A DNA stretch of 63,196 bases, from the NCBI RefSeq assembly GCF_019396355.1, contig NZ_JAHKRK010000007.1, positions 20,303-83,498 of the forward strand, in the 5' to 3' direction. A program made the position numbers and the translations under genes. This document shows positions 22,839 to 32,203 of the stretch, piece by piece (positions within the stretch are counted from its first letter, which is position 1; each line of letters opens with the position of its first letter). The notes under the pieces were generated by a model, which saw only the letters and a program-made list of their open reading frames with translations, was not told where the DNA came from and ran no database searches. Origin of the DNA: Pseudonocardia nigra. Lineage in GTDB: Bacteria > Actinomycetota > Actinomycetes > Mycobacteriales > Pseudonocardiaceae.

Positions 22839-25667
22839 GTGACCGCCGCGCCGTCGACCCGCGTCGTCCGCACCACCGCCGAGCACGCCACCGACCGCAG
22901 CACCGTCGCCACGCCGACACCACGCCTGTCGTGGGTCGTCGAGACCGACGTCCCGAACTGGCGACAGGCGTCCGCCGAGCTCGAACTCGCACACCCGCGC
23001 GCCGCGGGCCCGACGACGGTCCGCCTCGACGGGCCCGAGTCGGTGCTCGTCGACTGGCCGTTCGAGCCGCTCGCGGCAGGCGACGAGGTCGCCGTCCGGG
23101 CGCGGGTCACCGGCGCGGACGGTGGGACCTCCGCGTGGAGCGAGCCGCTGCCCGTCGTCGCAGGCTTCCTCGCCGACGGGGACTGGACCGCGCGGATGGT
23201 CGGCCTCGCCGACCCGCAGCGGCCTGCGCAGCCGGTACTCGTGCGGCACGCCTTCACCCTCGACCGCCCGGCGCGGCGGGCGCGCCTGTTCGCCACCGCG
23301 CACGGCGTCTACCAGGTCGCGGTGAACGGCCGCGACGTCGACGACGAGGTGCTCAAGCCGGGCTGGACCGCGTACCGGTGGCGCCTGGTGCACGAGACGA
23401 CCGACGTCACCGACCTCCTCGCCGCGGGCGAGAACGCCATCGGCGTGCGCCTCGCCGGCGGGTGGTGGACCGAGCGCTTCGGCTTCCGGGACGCCGCCGC
23501 GCCGGTCTACGGCGAGCAGCCTGCGGTCGCGGTGCAGCTCGTCGTCGAGTACGAGGACGGCACGAGCGAGACGATCGCCAGCGGCGAAGGCTGGCGGGCG
23601 ACCGGCGACGGGCCGACGACCCGCAGCGGGATCTATCTCGGCGAGCGCTTCGACGCGCGGCGCGAGGCCACCGGCTGGTCGAGCCCCGGCTTCGACGACG
23701 GCGCGTGGTCGCCCGTCCGGGTCGACGGGGACTTCCCGGTGCCGCAGGCGCGCCGCTCGCCGGGGGCCCGCCGCGTCGCCGAGCTGCCGGTGCGAGAGGT
23801 CATCACGACCCCGAGCGGCAGGACGGTGCTCGACTTCGGGCAGAACCTCGTGGGCCGGCTGCGTCTCACCGTGCGCGGCGCGGCCGGGACCACGGTCACG
23901 CTCAAGCACGCCGAGGTGCTCGAGCACGGCGAGCTCGGCACCCGCCCGCTACGCGCGGCCGAGGCCACCGACACGTACACCCTCGCCGGCACCGGCGAGG
24001 AGACCTGGGAGCCGTGGTCGACGTTCCACGGCTTCCGCTACGCACAGATCGACGACTGGCCCGGCGAGCTCGACCCGGCCGACGTCGTCGCCGTCGTCCT
24101 GAGCAGCGACATGCGCCGCACCGGCGAGTTCACGTGCTCCCACGAGCAGCTGCAGCGGCTGCACGAGAACGTCGTGTGGGGCATGCGCGGCAACTTCCTG
24201 CACGTCCCGACCGACTGCCCGCAGCGCGACGAGCGGCTCGGGTGGACCGGCGACATCCAGGTCTTCGCACCGACCGCCACCGACCTCTTCGACTGCAACG
24301 GCTTCCTGGTGAGCTGGCTGGAGGACCTCGCGCTCGAGCAGGAGGCCGCGAACGGGATCGTGCCGTTCGTGGTCCCGCACGTCCTCGGCCGGGCCATCCC
24401 GGCGGCTGCCTGGGGCGACGCCGCGACGGTCGTCCCGCAGGTGCTCCACGAGCGCTACGGCGACCGGCAGGTGCTCGTCGACCAGTACCCGAGCATGCGC
24501 TCGTGGGTGGACACGATCCTCGCGCTCGCCGGCGAGCGCCGGCTCTGGGAGGGGAAGTTCCAGTTCGGCGACTGGCTCGACCCGGCAGCGCCGCCCCAGC
24601 GGCCCGGCGAGGCGAAGACCGACCCGGATGTCGTCGCGAGCGCGCACGTCTTCCGGTCCACCGACATCCTCGCCCGCACCGCGGCGCTGCTCGAGTACAC
24701 CGACGACGCCGAGCGGTACCGGCGCATCGCCGAGGAGGTCCGCGCCGCGTTCCTGCGCGAGTACGTGACCGGCGCCGGCCGGATGCTGTCGGACACCCAG
24801 ACCGCGTACGCGATGGCGCTCGAGTACGGGATCGCCACGGACCCGCAGGTGCGCAGGCAGATGGGGGACCGCCTCGCCGACTTGGTCCGCGCGGCCGGCT
24901 ACCGGGTGGCCACCGGCTTCGTCGGCACCCCGATCGTCTGCGACGCGCTGACGAGCACCGGGCACGTCGACGTCGCGGGCCGCCTGCTGCTGCAGACCGA
25001 GAACCCGTCGTGGCTCTACCCCGTGACGATGGGCGCGACGACGGTCTGGGAGCGCTGGGACAGCATGCTGGAGGACGGGTCGATCAACCCGGGCCAGATG
25101 ACGTCGTTCAACCACTACGCGTTCGGCGCTATCGCCGACTGGATGCACCGCACCGTCGCCGGCCTGGCGCCCGCCGCGCCCGGGTACCGGGAGCTGCGGA
25201 TCGCGCCGCAGCCGATCGCCGGGCTCGACTTCGCCCGGGCCGCGCACGAGACGCCGTACGGGCGAGCGGCCGCCGGCTGGGAGCGCACCCCGGACGGCGT
25301 GGTCGTCACCGCGCAGGTGCCGGCCGGCACCACGGCGACCGTGCACCTGCCGGACGGGTCGGACCCGGTCGCCGTCGGTTCGGGCTCGCACTCCTGGACC
25401 GTCGCCGTGGCCGCCCCCGCCGCGGCCGACGGCGTCGTCTCGCTCGAGTCCGAGCTCGCCGACATCGTCGACGACCCGGCGGCGTACGCCGCCGTCATGG
25501 GCACGCTGCGCGAGTACGACGAGGGGCAGGCGCGCGAGTTCCGCGACACGACGCGATGGGTGCGCGGCAGCCGGCTCGCCGACGTGATGCGGCGGATCCC
25601 CCCGGTCGTCCAGGCCGACGTGGCCAAGGCGCTGGAGACCGTGAGCCGCTCCCGCGGAACTGGCTGA
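22839..25667 (+). CDS. GH78 alpha-L-rhamnosidase
   Basis: 942 residues from the GTG at 22839, which has AGGAGGG 5 bases upstream; an in-frame ATG at 22785 lies inside the inverted repeat and is less likely. N-terminal beta domains (PRLSWVV, WRQASAELELA, YQVAVNGRDV) precede the (alpha/alpha)6 barrel. The catalytic region near residue 460 reads VPTDCPQRDERLGWTGDIQ, with the GH78 general acid in DERLGWTGD. Further conserved elements are FGDWLDP, PVTMGATTVWERWDS and FNHYAFGAIADW. No signal peptide is present, so it should cleave terminal rhamnose from imported oligosaccharides or flavonoid and saponin glycosides in the cytosol. Co-transcription with the importer is likely. Confidence 0.95.
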   Translation: MTAAPSTRVVRTTAEHATDRSTVATPTPRLSWVVETDVPNWRQASAELELAHPRAAGPTTVRLDGPESVLVDWPFEPLAAGDEVAVRARVTGADGGTSAWSEPLPVVAGFLADGDWTARMVGLADPQRPAQPVLVRHAFTLDRPARRARLFATAHGVYQVAVNGRDVDDEVLKPGWTAYRWRLVHETTDVTDLLAAGENAIGVRLAGGWWTERFGFRDAAAPVYGEQPAVAVQLVVEYEDGTSETIASGEGWRATGDGPTTRSGIYLGERFDARREATGWSSPGFDDGAWSPVRVDGDFPVPQARRSPGARRVAELPVREVITTPSGRTVLDFGQNLVGRLRLTVRGAAGTTVTLKHAEVLEHGELGTRPLRAAEATDTYTLAGTGEETWEPWSTFHGFRYAQIDDWPGELDPADVVAVVLSSDMRRTGEFTCSHEQLQRLHENVVWGMRGNFLHVPTDCPQRDERLGWTGDIQVFAPTATDLFDCNGFLVSWLEDLALEQEAANGIVPFVVPHVLGRAIPAAAWGDAATVVPQVLHERYGDRQVLVDQYPSMRSWVDTILALAGERRLWEGKFQFGDWLDPAAPPQRPGEAKTDPDVVASAHVFRSTDILARTAALLEYTDDAERYRRIAEEVRAAFLREYVTGAGRMLSDTQTAYAMALEYGIATDPQVRRQMGDRLADLVRAAGYRVATGFVGTPIVCDALTSTGHVDVAGRLLLQTENPSWLYPVTMGATTVWERWDSMLEDGSINPGQMTSFNHYAFGAIADWMHRTVAGLAPAAPGYRELRIAPQPIAGLDFARAAHETPYGRAAAGWERTPDGVVVTAQVPAGTTATVHLPDGSDPVAVGSGSHSWTVAVAAPAAADGVVSLESELADIVDDPAAYAAVMGTLREYDEGQAREFRDTTRWVRGSRLADVMRRIPPVVQADVAKALETVSRSRGTG

Positions 25668-25694
25668 AACGTTACATCCATGGTCGTCGCGGCA

Positions 25695-25758
25695 GTGCAC
25701 ACCGGACGCCGACGGTGCACAGCGCCGGAGGTGTGCACGGGCGCCGGCCGGTGTGCAC
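25695..25758. repeat. four GTGCAC hexamers at 18-20-bp spacing with 11-bp outer inverted arms
   Basis: GTGCAC occurs at 25695, 25715, 25733 and 25753. The outermost copies lie in perfect 11-bp arms, GTGCACACCGG and CCGGTGTGCAC. The array occupies the gap between two convergent genes (rhamnosidase + and MOSC -). It could act as a terminator or be an imperfect ~19-bp tandem repeat. Confidence 0.7.
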
Positions 25759-25766
25759 CGCCGGCG

Positions 25767-26654
25767 TCACGCCACCGGCTCGACCCGGTGGTCGTCCCCG
25801 ACCGCGATCTCGCCGGCCACCGTGACGTCGGCGTAGACCCCCGCGCACGCCCACGTGCCCAGGTTCGGGATGTCCACGCGGTTGTGCTTGGCGATGGTGC
25901 GCAGCGTGACGGGGTCGCGGGGCAGGTCGCCCTGCGCGAGCGTGGTCATCACGCAGCGCATGGTCGGGATCGACACGGTGATCCGCGGACCGGCGTCGAA
26001 CGCGATCGTTCGCCCGGGCCACTCGTTCTCGGCGAAGCCCGCCGGCGCGCCGTCGAGCACCAGGTTGGGGCGGTAGCGCTGCGCGTCGAAGGTGGCGTCC
26101 GGGGCGAGCTCGCGCAGCCGGTCCAGCGTCGAGCCGGTGAGCACGTGCAGCACCGCGAGGTCGAAGAACGCGGTCGACCCGGGCGCCATCGCCGCGACGT
26201 CGAACCGGCTCACCGCCTCCCCGGTGTCCTCCCGGCGCACCTGCGTGCCGTCGATCACCGCCTGCGGCGCGAGCCCCTCGATCTCCGGCCAGACCTCCTC
26301 GAAGTGCGCCTCGGCGGGTCGGGCCGTGGTCAGCCGGACCGGACGGCCCAGGATGGCCGAGAGCGCCTCGTCGATGCCGGGGTCGTCGCTGCGCAGCACC
26401 GACCCGTCCGGGAAGGTGATCTCCACCGGCAGCGGCGCCTCCCCCGGGCGGGGCTCCGCCACGTAGCGCGCGGAGAAGTCCAGCAGGCCCGACCAGCGGC
26501 GCGGTACCTTGGCACTCGCCACCGTGCCCGTCCCGGCGTCGACCACCGCGTACGCGCGGTCGCCCGGGATCCCCCTCGAGTCGACGACGCAGCTCGCCAG
26601 CGACTCGCCGAGCATGGACTTGACCGGATAGCGGTGGATCGCCGTGATGGGCAT
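25767..26654 (-). CDS. MOSC-domain protein with N-terminal beta-barrel domain
   Basis: 295 residues beginning MPITAIHRYPVKSMLGE, the usual start of MOSC N-terminal barrel proteins. The C-terminal MOSC domain includes RYRPNLVLDG and the conserved Cys region ITVSIPTMRCVMTTLAQG, where the Cys is thought to bind molybdenum cofactor or a sulfur atom. Relatives include the mARC enzymes and molybdenum cofactor sulfurase C-terminal domains. Substrate is unknown. Confidence 0.9.
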   Translation of the reverse strand: MPITAIHRYPVKSMLGESLASCVVDSRGIPGDRAYAVVDAGTGTVASAKVPRRWSGLLDFSARYVAEPRPGEAPLPVEITFPDGSVLRSDDPGIDEALSAILGRPVRLTTARPAEAHFEEVWPEIEGLAPQAVIDGTQVRREDTGEAVSRFDVAAMAPGSTAFFDLAVLHVLTGSTLDRLRELAPDATFDAQRYRPNLVLDGAPAGFAENEWPGRTIAFDAGPRITVSIPTMRCVMTTLAQGDLPRDPVTLRTIAKHNRVDIPNLGTWACAGVYADVTVAGEIAVGDDHRVEPVA

Positions 26655-26663
26655 CTCCCGGTT

Positions 26664-27466
26664 CTAGCAGTGGCCGTGCGCCCCGGCCACTGCTCGATCG
26701 GACGGGAGCGTGAGGACCCGCGGCCCGTCCTCGGTGATCGCCACCGTGTGCTCGACGTGCGCCGCGCGGCTGCGGTCGGCGGTGCGCACCGTCCAGCCGT
26801 CGGGGTCGTGGCGGTAGGCGTCGGCGCCGCTCGCCACGAGCATCGGCTCCAGTGCGAGCACCAGCCCGGGCCGCAGGGTCAGCCCGCGCCCGGCGCGGCC
26901 CTCGTTGGGGACGAACGGCGCCTCGTGCATCGCGCGCCCGACGCCGTGCCCGCCGTGGTCGGCGAGCAGGCCGAACCCGGCGGCACGTCCGACGCTGCCG
27001 ATGGCGTGCGCGACGTCGCCCAACCGCGCGCCGGGCACAGCGGCGGCGATCCCGGCCGCCAGCGCCCGCTCGGTGGCCTCGATCAGCGCGACGTCGACGG
27101 GGTCGGCGCGCCCGACCACGACGCTGAACGCCGCGTCCGCGCACCAGCCGTCGACGTGCACCGCGAGGTCGACGCTGAGCAGGTCGCCGGGGCGCAGCGG
27201 CTTCGCGTCCGGGATCGCGTGCACCACGGCGTCGTTGACGCTGGCGCAGATCACGCCGGGGTAGGGACGCGGCGCCCAGTCGGGGTGGTAGCCGAGGAAC
27301 GTGGGCCGCGCGCCGGCCTGCGCGATGAGGTCGGCGGCGAGGACGTCCAGCTCGCGGAGGGTGACCCCGGGCGCGGCACGGTGCTTCACCGCGGCGAGGA
27401 CGTCTCCCACGACCCTCCCGGCGGCGCCCATCGCGTCCAGTTCGCCCGGGTCTTCAACTCGATCAT
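26664..27466 (-). CDS. map: type I methionine aminopeptidase, second-copy type, apparent N-terminal frame break
   Basis: The main frame encodes 255 residues from 27431. Upstream in another frame, from the ATG at 27466, lies MIELKT, which joined to PGELDAMGAAGRVVGDVL restores the normal N-terminus; one missing C near 27449 explains the break. Metal ligands are visible: Asp in LLSVDLAVHVDGWCADAAFS, His in GHGVGRAMHE, Glu in LEPMLV and in the C-terminal VEHTVAITEDG. It removes the initiator Met from new proteins. It is divergent from a small XRE regulator with only 34 bp between starts, unlike a housekeeping map gene, so it may be a regulated extra copy. Confidence 0.85.
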
Positions 27467-27476
27467 GCCGATAACT

Positions 27477-27486
27477 ATACCGGTAT
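27477..27486. promoter_or_regulatory. ATACCGGTAT palindrome between map and XRE genes
   Basis: A perfect 10-bp palindrome in the 34-bp divergent spacer, in an AT-richer patch than its surroundings. It is the obvious candidate operator for the XRE protein encoded 14 bp away; both promoters must overlap here. Confidence 0.5.
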
Positions 27487-27500
27487 TACTATTGGGCGTC

Positions 27501-27770
27501 ATGGTGCGCGTCCCCCTCACTCCGGCCGACCGCGAGCGCGGCGAGCGGCTCGGCCGCCTCCTGCGGGAAGCCCGGGCCGACCGCAGCCTCACCGAGGTCG
27601 CGGGCGCTGCCGGCATCTCGGCCGAGACGCTGCGCAAGATCGAGACCGGCCGGATCCCGACCCCGGCGTTCTTCACGGTCTCGGCACTGGCCGGAGCGCT
27701 CGGCCTGTCCCTGGACACGCTCGTCGCCGCGGCGGCCCCGCCGCCCGAGGAGGAGAAGCGGGCCGTGTGA
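27501..27770 (+). CDS. small XRE-family helix-turn-helix regulator
   Basis: 89 residues. The HTH runs through LGRLLREARADRSLTEVAGAAGISAETLRKIETGR with the Cro/CI-type recognition helix, then ALAGALGLSLDTL. The tail PPPEEEKRAV is short and charged, so there is no ligand domain. It is divergent from the methionine aminopeptidase and probably represses itself and that gene. Confidence 0.88.
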   Translation: MVRVPLTPADRERGERLGRLLREARADRSLTEVAGAAGISAETLRKIETGRIPTPAFFTVSALAGALGLSLDTLVAAAAPPPEEEKRAV

Positions 27771-27785
27771 GCGGCCGGTCGCACT

Positions 27786-27804
27786 GCTTGACCTGAACTC
27801 AAGC
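27786..27804. promoter_or_regulatory. GCTTGA-N7-TCAAGC dyad upstream of quinone oxidoreductase
   Basis: A perfect 6-bp dyad with a 7-bp spacer, 55 bp before the oxidoreductase start. It overlaps a TTGACC element that could be a -35. Such long-spaced CTTGA/TCAAG dyads are typical of MerR-type sites, but no MerR gene is in the window. Confidence 0.5.
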
Positions 27805-27858
27805 TCATCTTCCAGGCTTCTCCTCGACCACGGAGATCGAGTCGAGGAGCACAGGGAC

Positions 27859-28830
27859 ATGCAGGTCGTAGAGGTGACGGAGTTCGGCGGCCCCGAGGTG
27901 CTGGTGCCGCGGGAGGCACCTGACCCGGTGGCCGGGCCCGGCGAGGTGGTGGTCGATGTGGCCGCCGCCGACGTGCTGTGGGTGGAGACGATGGTGCGCC
28001 GCGGCCTGGGCGGCGCCTACTTCCCCGTCACGCCGCCCTACGTGCCGGGCGGCGCCGTCGTCGGGCACGTCCGATCGGTCGGCGACGGCGTCCTTACTCA
28101 CTGGGTCGGCCGGGTGGTCGCGGCCCGCACCGGCGGGTACGGCGGGTACGCCGAGCGGGTCGTCGCGCCCGCCGCCGGGCTGGTGCCCGTGCCCGACGGG
28201 GTGGAGCTCCCCGCGGCGGCGGCGCTGCTGCACGATGCGGTCACGGCGCTCGCGCTGTTCGAGGGCGCGGGGATCGGCAGCGGGGACCGCGTGCTGGTGG
28301 TGGGTGCGAGCGGCGGGCTCGGGATCGTGTCCGTCCAGCTCGCGAAGGCCCGGGGCGCGCGGGTCGTCGCCGTCGCCCGCGACGAGCGCAAGCTCGCCCG
28401 AATTCGCGAGCTGGGCGCCGACGCCGTCATCGACTCCGAGACGCCCGACTGGGTGGGGCAGGCCCGCGCCGCGCTCGGCGGATCCGGCGCCGATGTCGTC
28501 CTCGACAACGTGGGCGGGCAGGTCGGCGAGGCCGCGTTCGCGACGCTCGCGCCGGGCGGCCGGTTCTCCGCGCACGGCACCCCGAGCGGGCGGTTCGCGG
28601 AGGTCGACCCGGCCGAGGCCGAACGCCGCGGGATCACCGTGCGCGGGATCGGCGACGTCCAGCTCGACGACACCGCCCTCATGCGCCTGACCGCGGAGGC
28701 GCTGGCGGAGGCCGCCGCCGGCCGCGTCGTACCCGTCATCGGGCAGACGTTCCCGCTGGTCAAGGCCGCGGACGCGCACGCGGCGATCGAGGCCCGCACG
28801 GTGTTCGGAAAGACCCTGCTGTTGGTCTGA
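27859..28830 (+). CDS. NADPH:quinone oxidoreductase-type zinc-independent MDR dehydrogenase
   Basis: 323 residues beginning MQVVEVTEFGGPEVLVPREA, the standard quinone oxidoreductase start. The Rossmann site is GDRVLVVGASGGLGIVSVQLAKARGA, and DVVLDNVGGQVG follows. Zinc-binding Cys residues of alcohol dehydrogenases are absent. It probably reduces quinones or activated alkenes with NADPH; the dyad upstream suggests stress-responsive control. Confidence 0.9.
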   Translation: MQVVEVTEFGGPEVLVPREAPDPVAGPGEVVVDVAAADVLWVETMVRRGLGGAYFPVTPPYVPGGAVVGHVRSVGDGVLTHWVGRVVAARTGGYGGYAERVVAPAAGLVPVPDGVELPAAAALLHDAVTALALFEGAGIGSGDRVLVVGASGGLGIVSVQLAKARGARVVAVARDERKLARIRELGADAVIDSETPDWVGQARAALGGSGADVVLDNVGGQVGEAAFATLAPGGRFSAHGTPSGRFAEVDPAEAERRGITVRGIGDVQLDDTALMRLTAEALAEAAAGRVVPVIGQTFPLVKAADAHAAIEARTVFGKTLLLV

Positions 28831-28931
28831 TCGGGTGATCTCGGTTCGGCCGCCGACGCCGGCGTCCGAACCCGGCCGCCGGCTCCGAGGTAGCGGTGCA
28901 CGCAGGACGAACCGCACTGAAGGAGCAGGAC

Positions 28932-29396
28932 ATGACCGACATCGCCCACGACGACCAGTTCCCCGCCTACGAGGCCGCCGCTCCCAGCGACGCCGTCCGC
29001 GCCCTGGACCGGCTCGTCGGGACGTGGCGGGTCACCGGCGGAGCCGAGGGCAAGGTGACCTACGAGTGGATGGAGGGGGGCCACTTCCTCCTGCAGCGGG
29101 TCGCGCTCGAGCAGTACGGGCAGCGGATCACGGGGCTGGAGGTGATCGGCCACCTCCGCCCGTTCGGCGAGGGAGCCAGCGCCGACATGCATTCCCGCTT
29201 CTACGACGCGGCGGGCAACACGTTCGACTACGTCTACGAGCTCGAGGGAGACACCTTGCACATCTGGGCCGGGGCGAAGGGCTCGGCCGCGAAGTTCACG
29301 GGAACCTTCGACGAGGGCGACCAGGTGATGGCCGGCGAGTGGGTCTACCCGGGCGGGGGTGGCTACCCGTCGACGATGACCCGGACCGCGGGCTGA
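28932..29396 (+). CDS. small DUF1579-like beta-barrel protein of unknown function
   Basis: 154 residues from the ATG at 28932, which has AAGGAGCAGGA upstream; an earlier in-frame ATG at 28896 lacks one. The pattern LDRLVGTWRVTGGAEGKVTYEWMEGG followed by alternating strands suggests a lipocalin or nitrobindin-like barrel as in DUF1579 proteins. No catalytic motif is evident. The 101-bp gap after the oxidoreductase leaves co-transcription open. A 22-bp-phased repeat array follows the stop. Confidence 0.75.
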   Translation: MTDIAHDDQFPAYEAAAPSDAVRALDRLVGTWRVTGGAEGKVTYEWMEGGHFLLQRVALEQYGQRITGLEVIGHLRPFGEGASADMHSRFYDAAGNTFDYVYELEGDTLHIWAGAKGSAAKFTGTFDEGDQVMAGEWVYPGGGGYPSTMTRTAG

Positions 29397-29406
29397 TCAC
29401 CGCGGG

Positions 29407-29544
29407 GCGACTCGCCCGCGGAAAACGGGCGACTCGCGCGCAGAAAACGGGCGACTCACGGAACTCCCCGCGAGTCGCCCGTTCCTGCCCCGCGAGTCGC
29501 CCGGTTCTGCCACGCGAGTCGCCCGTTCTGGCCCTGCGAGTCGC
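29407..29544. repeat. 22-bp-phased array: three forward and four inverted GCGACTCG cores
   Basis: GCGACTC(G) cores occur in forward orientation at 29407, 29429 and 29451, then inverted CGAGTCGC at 29471, 29493, 29515 and 29537. Spacing within each half is exactly 22 bp. Flanks such as AAAACGGGCGACTCGC are also shared. The result is one large imperfect inverted repeat between two convergent genes. The left-edge array (1-154) has the same period and a GACTCG core. Confidence 0.9.
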
Positions 29545-29598
29545 CGGGTTTCGCCGGCCCGGGTCGCCCCCCGGTGACACGGCGGCCGGATCGGGCGG

Positions 29599-30774
<1,176 letters not shown>

Positions 30775-31007
30775 GCGCGCACGGTAACCCGCCGGTCCGC
30801 GCGCCACCGACGCTCCCCGCACCGCCCGAAACCCGCTCGATCCGCGCCGCGTCCGCCGCTACCGTCGCGGCACCCATGCGTCACGAGCAGCGATTTCCCC
30901 GCCCCCGGCCGCCGCGCGGCCGCGAGGGCCTGCTCGCCTGACGGTCCTCGCGCCGCAGCGGCCGGGGGGTGTTCCGCCACCGCCCACCGCTTCGCGAGGA
31001 CGCACCC

Positions 31008-32132
31008 ATGGTCACCCTGCTCTCCCCCTCCGAGATCGCGTCGGCGCTGCAGCTGCGCGACCTGTCCGATCCCGCCCACGGCCCCCACGCGATGCAGCTG
31101 CTGCTCGACCGCGCCGTCGACGCCCTCGCCGCCCGCTGGGGCTGCGCCGTCGACGTCCGGCGGCCGCGGCCGGTCGTCGCCGTCGAGGACAACTACGACC
31201 GGCTCGGGTACGAGCGCTCCGCCATCACCCGCGACAGCCGCTACACGCGCTACGTCAGCGAGACCACGATGCTGCGCAGCCACACCACGGCGGGCGTGCC
31301 GCCGCTGCTGCGCGAGCTGGCCGCCCGCCCGGGCGGCGCCGACGTGCTGCTCGTCCTCCCCGGTCTCGTCCACCGGCGCGACGTCATCGATCGGCTGCAC
31401 GTGGGCAGCCCGCACCAGCTCGACCTGTGGCGGATCCGCGACGACGGCCCGGCGACCGCCTCCGACCTGCAGGAGATGGTCGAGACGCTCGTCAGCGCGA
31501 TCCTGCCCGGTGTGCGGTGGCGCGCCGAACCCGCCGAGCACCCCTACACCGAGCGGGGGCGCCAGGTCGACGTCCACACCTCCGACGGCTGGGTCGAGGT
31601 CGCCGAGTGCGGCCTCGCCGCCCCGCACGTGCTCGCCGGGGCGGGGCTCGACCCCGGCCGCTGGCACGGCCTCGCGCTCGGCATGGGGCTGGACCGGGCG
31701 CTCATGCTGCGCAAGGGCATCCCGGACATCCGGCTGCTGCGGGCGGCGGAACCGCGGATTGCCGGGCAGCTGCTCGACCTCGACCCGTGGCGGCCGGTGT
31801 CGATGATGCCGCCGGTGCGCCGCGACCTGTCGATCGTGGTCGACGGCGATGTCGATGCGGAACTGCTCGGTGACCGCGCCCGCGACGCGCTCGGCGGCGA
31901 TGCCGACGTGCTCGAGGACCTCTCCGTGCCGGCCGTCGTGCCGCACGACGACCTGCCGCCGCACGTCCGGGAGCGGCTGCTGATCCGGCCGGGGCAGGTC
32001 AACGCGCTGGTCCGGATCAGCCTGCGCCCGGTGGCTCACACCCTGACCGATTCGCAGGCCAACGCGCTGCGCGACCGCGTGTACGCCGCCCTGCACGAAG
32101 GCCCGGTCGGAGAGTGGACGACGTGGCGGTAG
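31008..32132 (+). CDS. stand-alone phenylalanyl-tRNA synthetase-like protein with C-terminal FDX-ACB domain
   Basis: 374 residues from the ATG at 31008, with GAGGA 8 bases upstream. The N-terminal two-thirds is a class II synthetase core of the PheRS type: HQLDLWRIRD resembles the PheS motif 2 region, and GLALGMGLDRALMLRKGIPD followed by IRLL is a clear motif 3. The C-terminal ~100 residues (PVRRDLSIVVDGD to HTLTDSQANALRDRVYAALH) form an FDX-ACB tRNA-binding domain, normally at the end of PheT or of mitochondrial monomeric PheRS. The B1-B5 and editing domains are absent. It could be a monomeric Phe-tRNA synthetase, a duplicate serving resistance, or a paralogue acting on another amino acid. 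A 21-codon upstream frame with one Phe codon (30876-30941) may be a leader. Confidence 0.85.
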   Translation: MVTLLSPSEIASALQLRDLSDPAHGPHAMQLLLDRAVDALAARWGCAVDVRRPRPVVAVEDNYDRLGYERSAITRDSRYTRYVSETTMLRSHTTAGVPPLLRELAARPGGADVLLVLPGLVHRRDVIDRLHVGSPHQLDLWRIRDDGPATASDLQEMVETLVSAILPGVRWRAEPAEHPYTERGRQVDVHTSDGWVEVAECGLAAPHVLAGAGLDPGRWHGLALGMGLDRALMLRKGIPDIRLLRAAEPRIAGQLLDLDPWRPVSMMPPVRRDLSIVVDGDVDAELLGDRARDALGGDADVLEDLSVPAVVPHDDLPPHVRERLLIRPGQVNALVRISLRPVAHTLTDSQANALRDRVYAALHEGPVGEWTTWR

Positions 32133-32203
32133 GTGATCGTGTTCCCGCCCACAGTGCGGCCCGATCGGGAACAGTCGCCCACCCGTCCCGTCTTGATCGA
32201 TCC

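Noticed and set aside
22775..25825. 1016-residue + strand frame overlapping the rhamnosidase
   Set aside because: Arg-rich alternate frame of the well-supported GH78 gene.
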